DNA of 5,915 nt from an uncultured Chlorobiota bacterium (lineage in GTDB: Bacteria; Bacteroidota; Kapaibacteriia; OLB7), in assembly GCA_946481475.1 (NCBI GenBank), contig CAMLOB010000278.1, forward strand, positions 1 to 5,915, written 5' to 3'. Position numbers and translations under genes: made by a program. The notes beneath the pieces are model-generated. The model searched no databases. It was not told where the DNA came from and saw only the letters and a program-made list of their open reading frames with translations. Position 1 is the first letter of the stretch; each line of letters starts with the position of its first letter. This document shows positions 5,408 through 5,915 of the stretch, piece after piece.

Positions 5408-5833
5408 TCCAGGAGCTCGATCGGTGGGGGCGTCGGGAATTCCCTGTACCTGAGTTCGTTAACGACCATAGGGGGAGGCCTCAGCAATTTGATCGATTCG
5501 TCGGAGTACTCATCTGTCGGGGGCGGTCGGTCGAATAAGATCAGCGGGGAGTCAACAATGGCAACGATTGCGGGGGGGAACAGTAACGTGATCAGCCGAA
5601 GAGCATCCATTGCGGCGATCGGCGGGGGCTCCAACAATCTGATCGATTCGTCGATCAGCGCCATGATCGGCGGGGGCGTAAGCAACCGGATCACGGGGGC
5701 CTCCCACTACGGTGTAGTAGGGGGTGGTGTGGCCAACAGGATCGAGGGAGGCTCAAGTGCATCGACGATACCGGGCGGCTATACGAACACGATCACAGCG
5801 TCCGACTATTCGACGATCGCGGGTGGCCGGGGA
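5219..5833 (+). repeat. About 13 tandem GGGxxN repeats of 16-17 residues in the surface protein
   Basis: The coding repeat has the consensus [IV]-x-G-G-x-x-N-x-I-x-x-S-x-x-S/T. Examples are IGGGVGNSLYLSSLTT, IGGGLSNLIDSSEYSS, IGGGSNNLIDSSISAM, VGGGVANRIEGGSSAST and IPGGYTNTITASDYST. Unit length is mostly 16 residues (48 bases) with some of 17. The pattern resembles the short-period beta-roll repeats of trimeric adhesin heads (YadA-like), although the exact motif differs. Most units are diverged in DNA; TGATCGATTCGTCG recurs exactly in units 6 and 9, 150 bases apart. The array spans the TAG at 5405-5407 without losing phase. Confidence 0.75.
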
Positions 5834-5915
5834 CTGACGCTGAGCGGAGCGGATCGAAGTTTCGGGTTTCTTTCGAACGACGGCACACACGACATGACGA
5901 TCTCGACGCCGGACG
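5408..5915 (+). pseudogene. Continuation of the surface protein after the in-frame TAG (runs off window)
   Basis: Reading in the same frame after TAG gives SRSSIGGGVGNSLYLSSLTT and about nine further repeats, then 'GADRSFGFLSNDGTHDMTIS' to the window edge, 169 codons with no other stop. The repeat register across TAG is exact (…GGTGNDVVR-stop-SRSSIGGG…), so this is the same gene and not a new one. There is no start codon with a ribosome site near 5408; the first in-frame ATG is at 5558, in the middle of a repeat. Any product would need readthrough or suppression, otherwise this is dead sequence. Some codons that are scarce upstream (ATA, TTA, AGA, AGG, many GGG) appear here. The C-terminal end (chaperone, anchor or sorting domain) is beyond the window. 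Confidence 0.7.

Noticed and set aside
5266..5694. - strand open frame encoding repeated PPPI motifs
   Set aside because: The periodicity is the reverse complement of the GGGxxN repeats. The + strand frame is explained by a known repeat style and a signal peptide upstream.

Overview
The window is a GC-rich bacterial segment with four gene loci. Three of the four are interrupted in the sequence as given. The likely source is a member of the Bacteroidota/Chlorobiota/Ignavibacteria side of the FCB group. Two features suggest this: a secreted protein opening with the 'RISYQG...' module found in many FCB surface proteins, and a TPR regulator whose C-terminal helix-turn-helix is of a style common there. 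This is inference from remembered family features; no 16S or other marker gene is present.

Left part, + strand (1-1146). This is the 3' end of a type I restriction-modification operon. Positions 1-807 are one reading frame encoding the C-terminal part of HsdR, the restriction/translocase subunit, but TAA (79-81) and TAG (88-90) interrupt it at adjacent sites. Three bases after the hsdR stop, and in the same frame, lies a small zinc metallopeptidase of the YgjP/DUF45 family (811-1146), a frequent neighbour of hsdR. The 217-base convergent gap that follows holds a degenerate array of twelve 7-base units (1275-1358) ending five bases before the next gene.

Middle, - strand (3363 down to 1364). 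This is a TPR-rich cytoplasmic protein with a coiled coil and a LuxR-like C-terminal DNA-binding domain. It is read in two pieces joined by a TTGA overlap at 2752-2755. The TPR pattern runs smoothly from one piece into the other with a -1 shift, so this is probably one gene that lost a base in a short G run.

Divergent control region (3364-3790). About 430 bases separate the regulator from the surface-protein gene. They contain phased C-runs and an 11-base-spaced TGACCCC direct repeat, a TAGATTTG box on the - strand, two perfect inverted repeats, and a small basic ORF with a good Shine-Dalgarno sequence.

Right part, + strand (3791-end). This is an exported, modular surface protein: signal peptide, 'RISYQG' module, tail-fibre-like segments, then about 13 glycine-rich GGGxxN repeats of roughly 16 residues. 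A TAG at 5405-5407 lies inside the fourth repeat, yet the frame and the repeat pattern continue uninterrupted to the window edge.

The divergent regulator and surface gene may be a control pair (inference). I see no clear new defence or mobile system. The strongest unexplained signal is the cluster of frame-preserving nonsense codons and a frameshift in otherwise well-conserved genes. It could be recent decay, phase-variable switching, recoding or sequence error.
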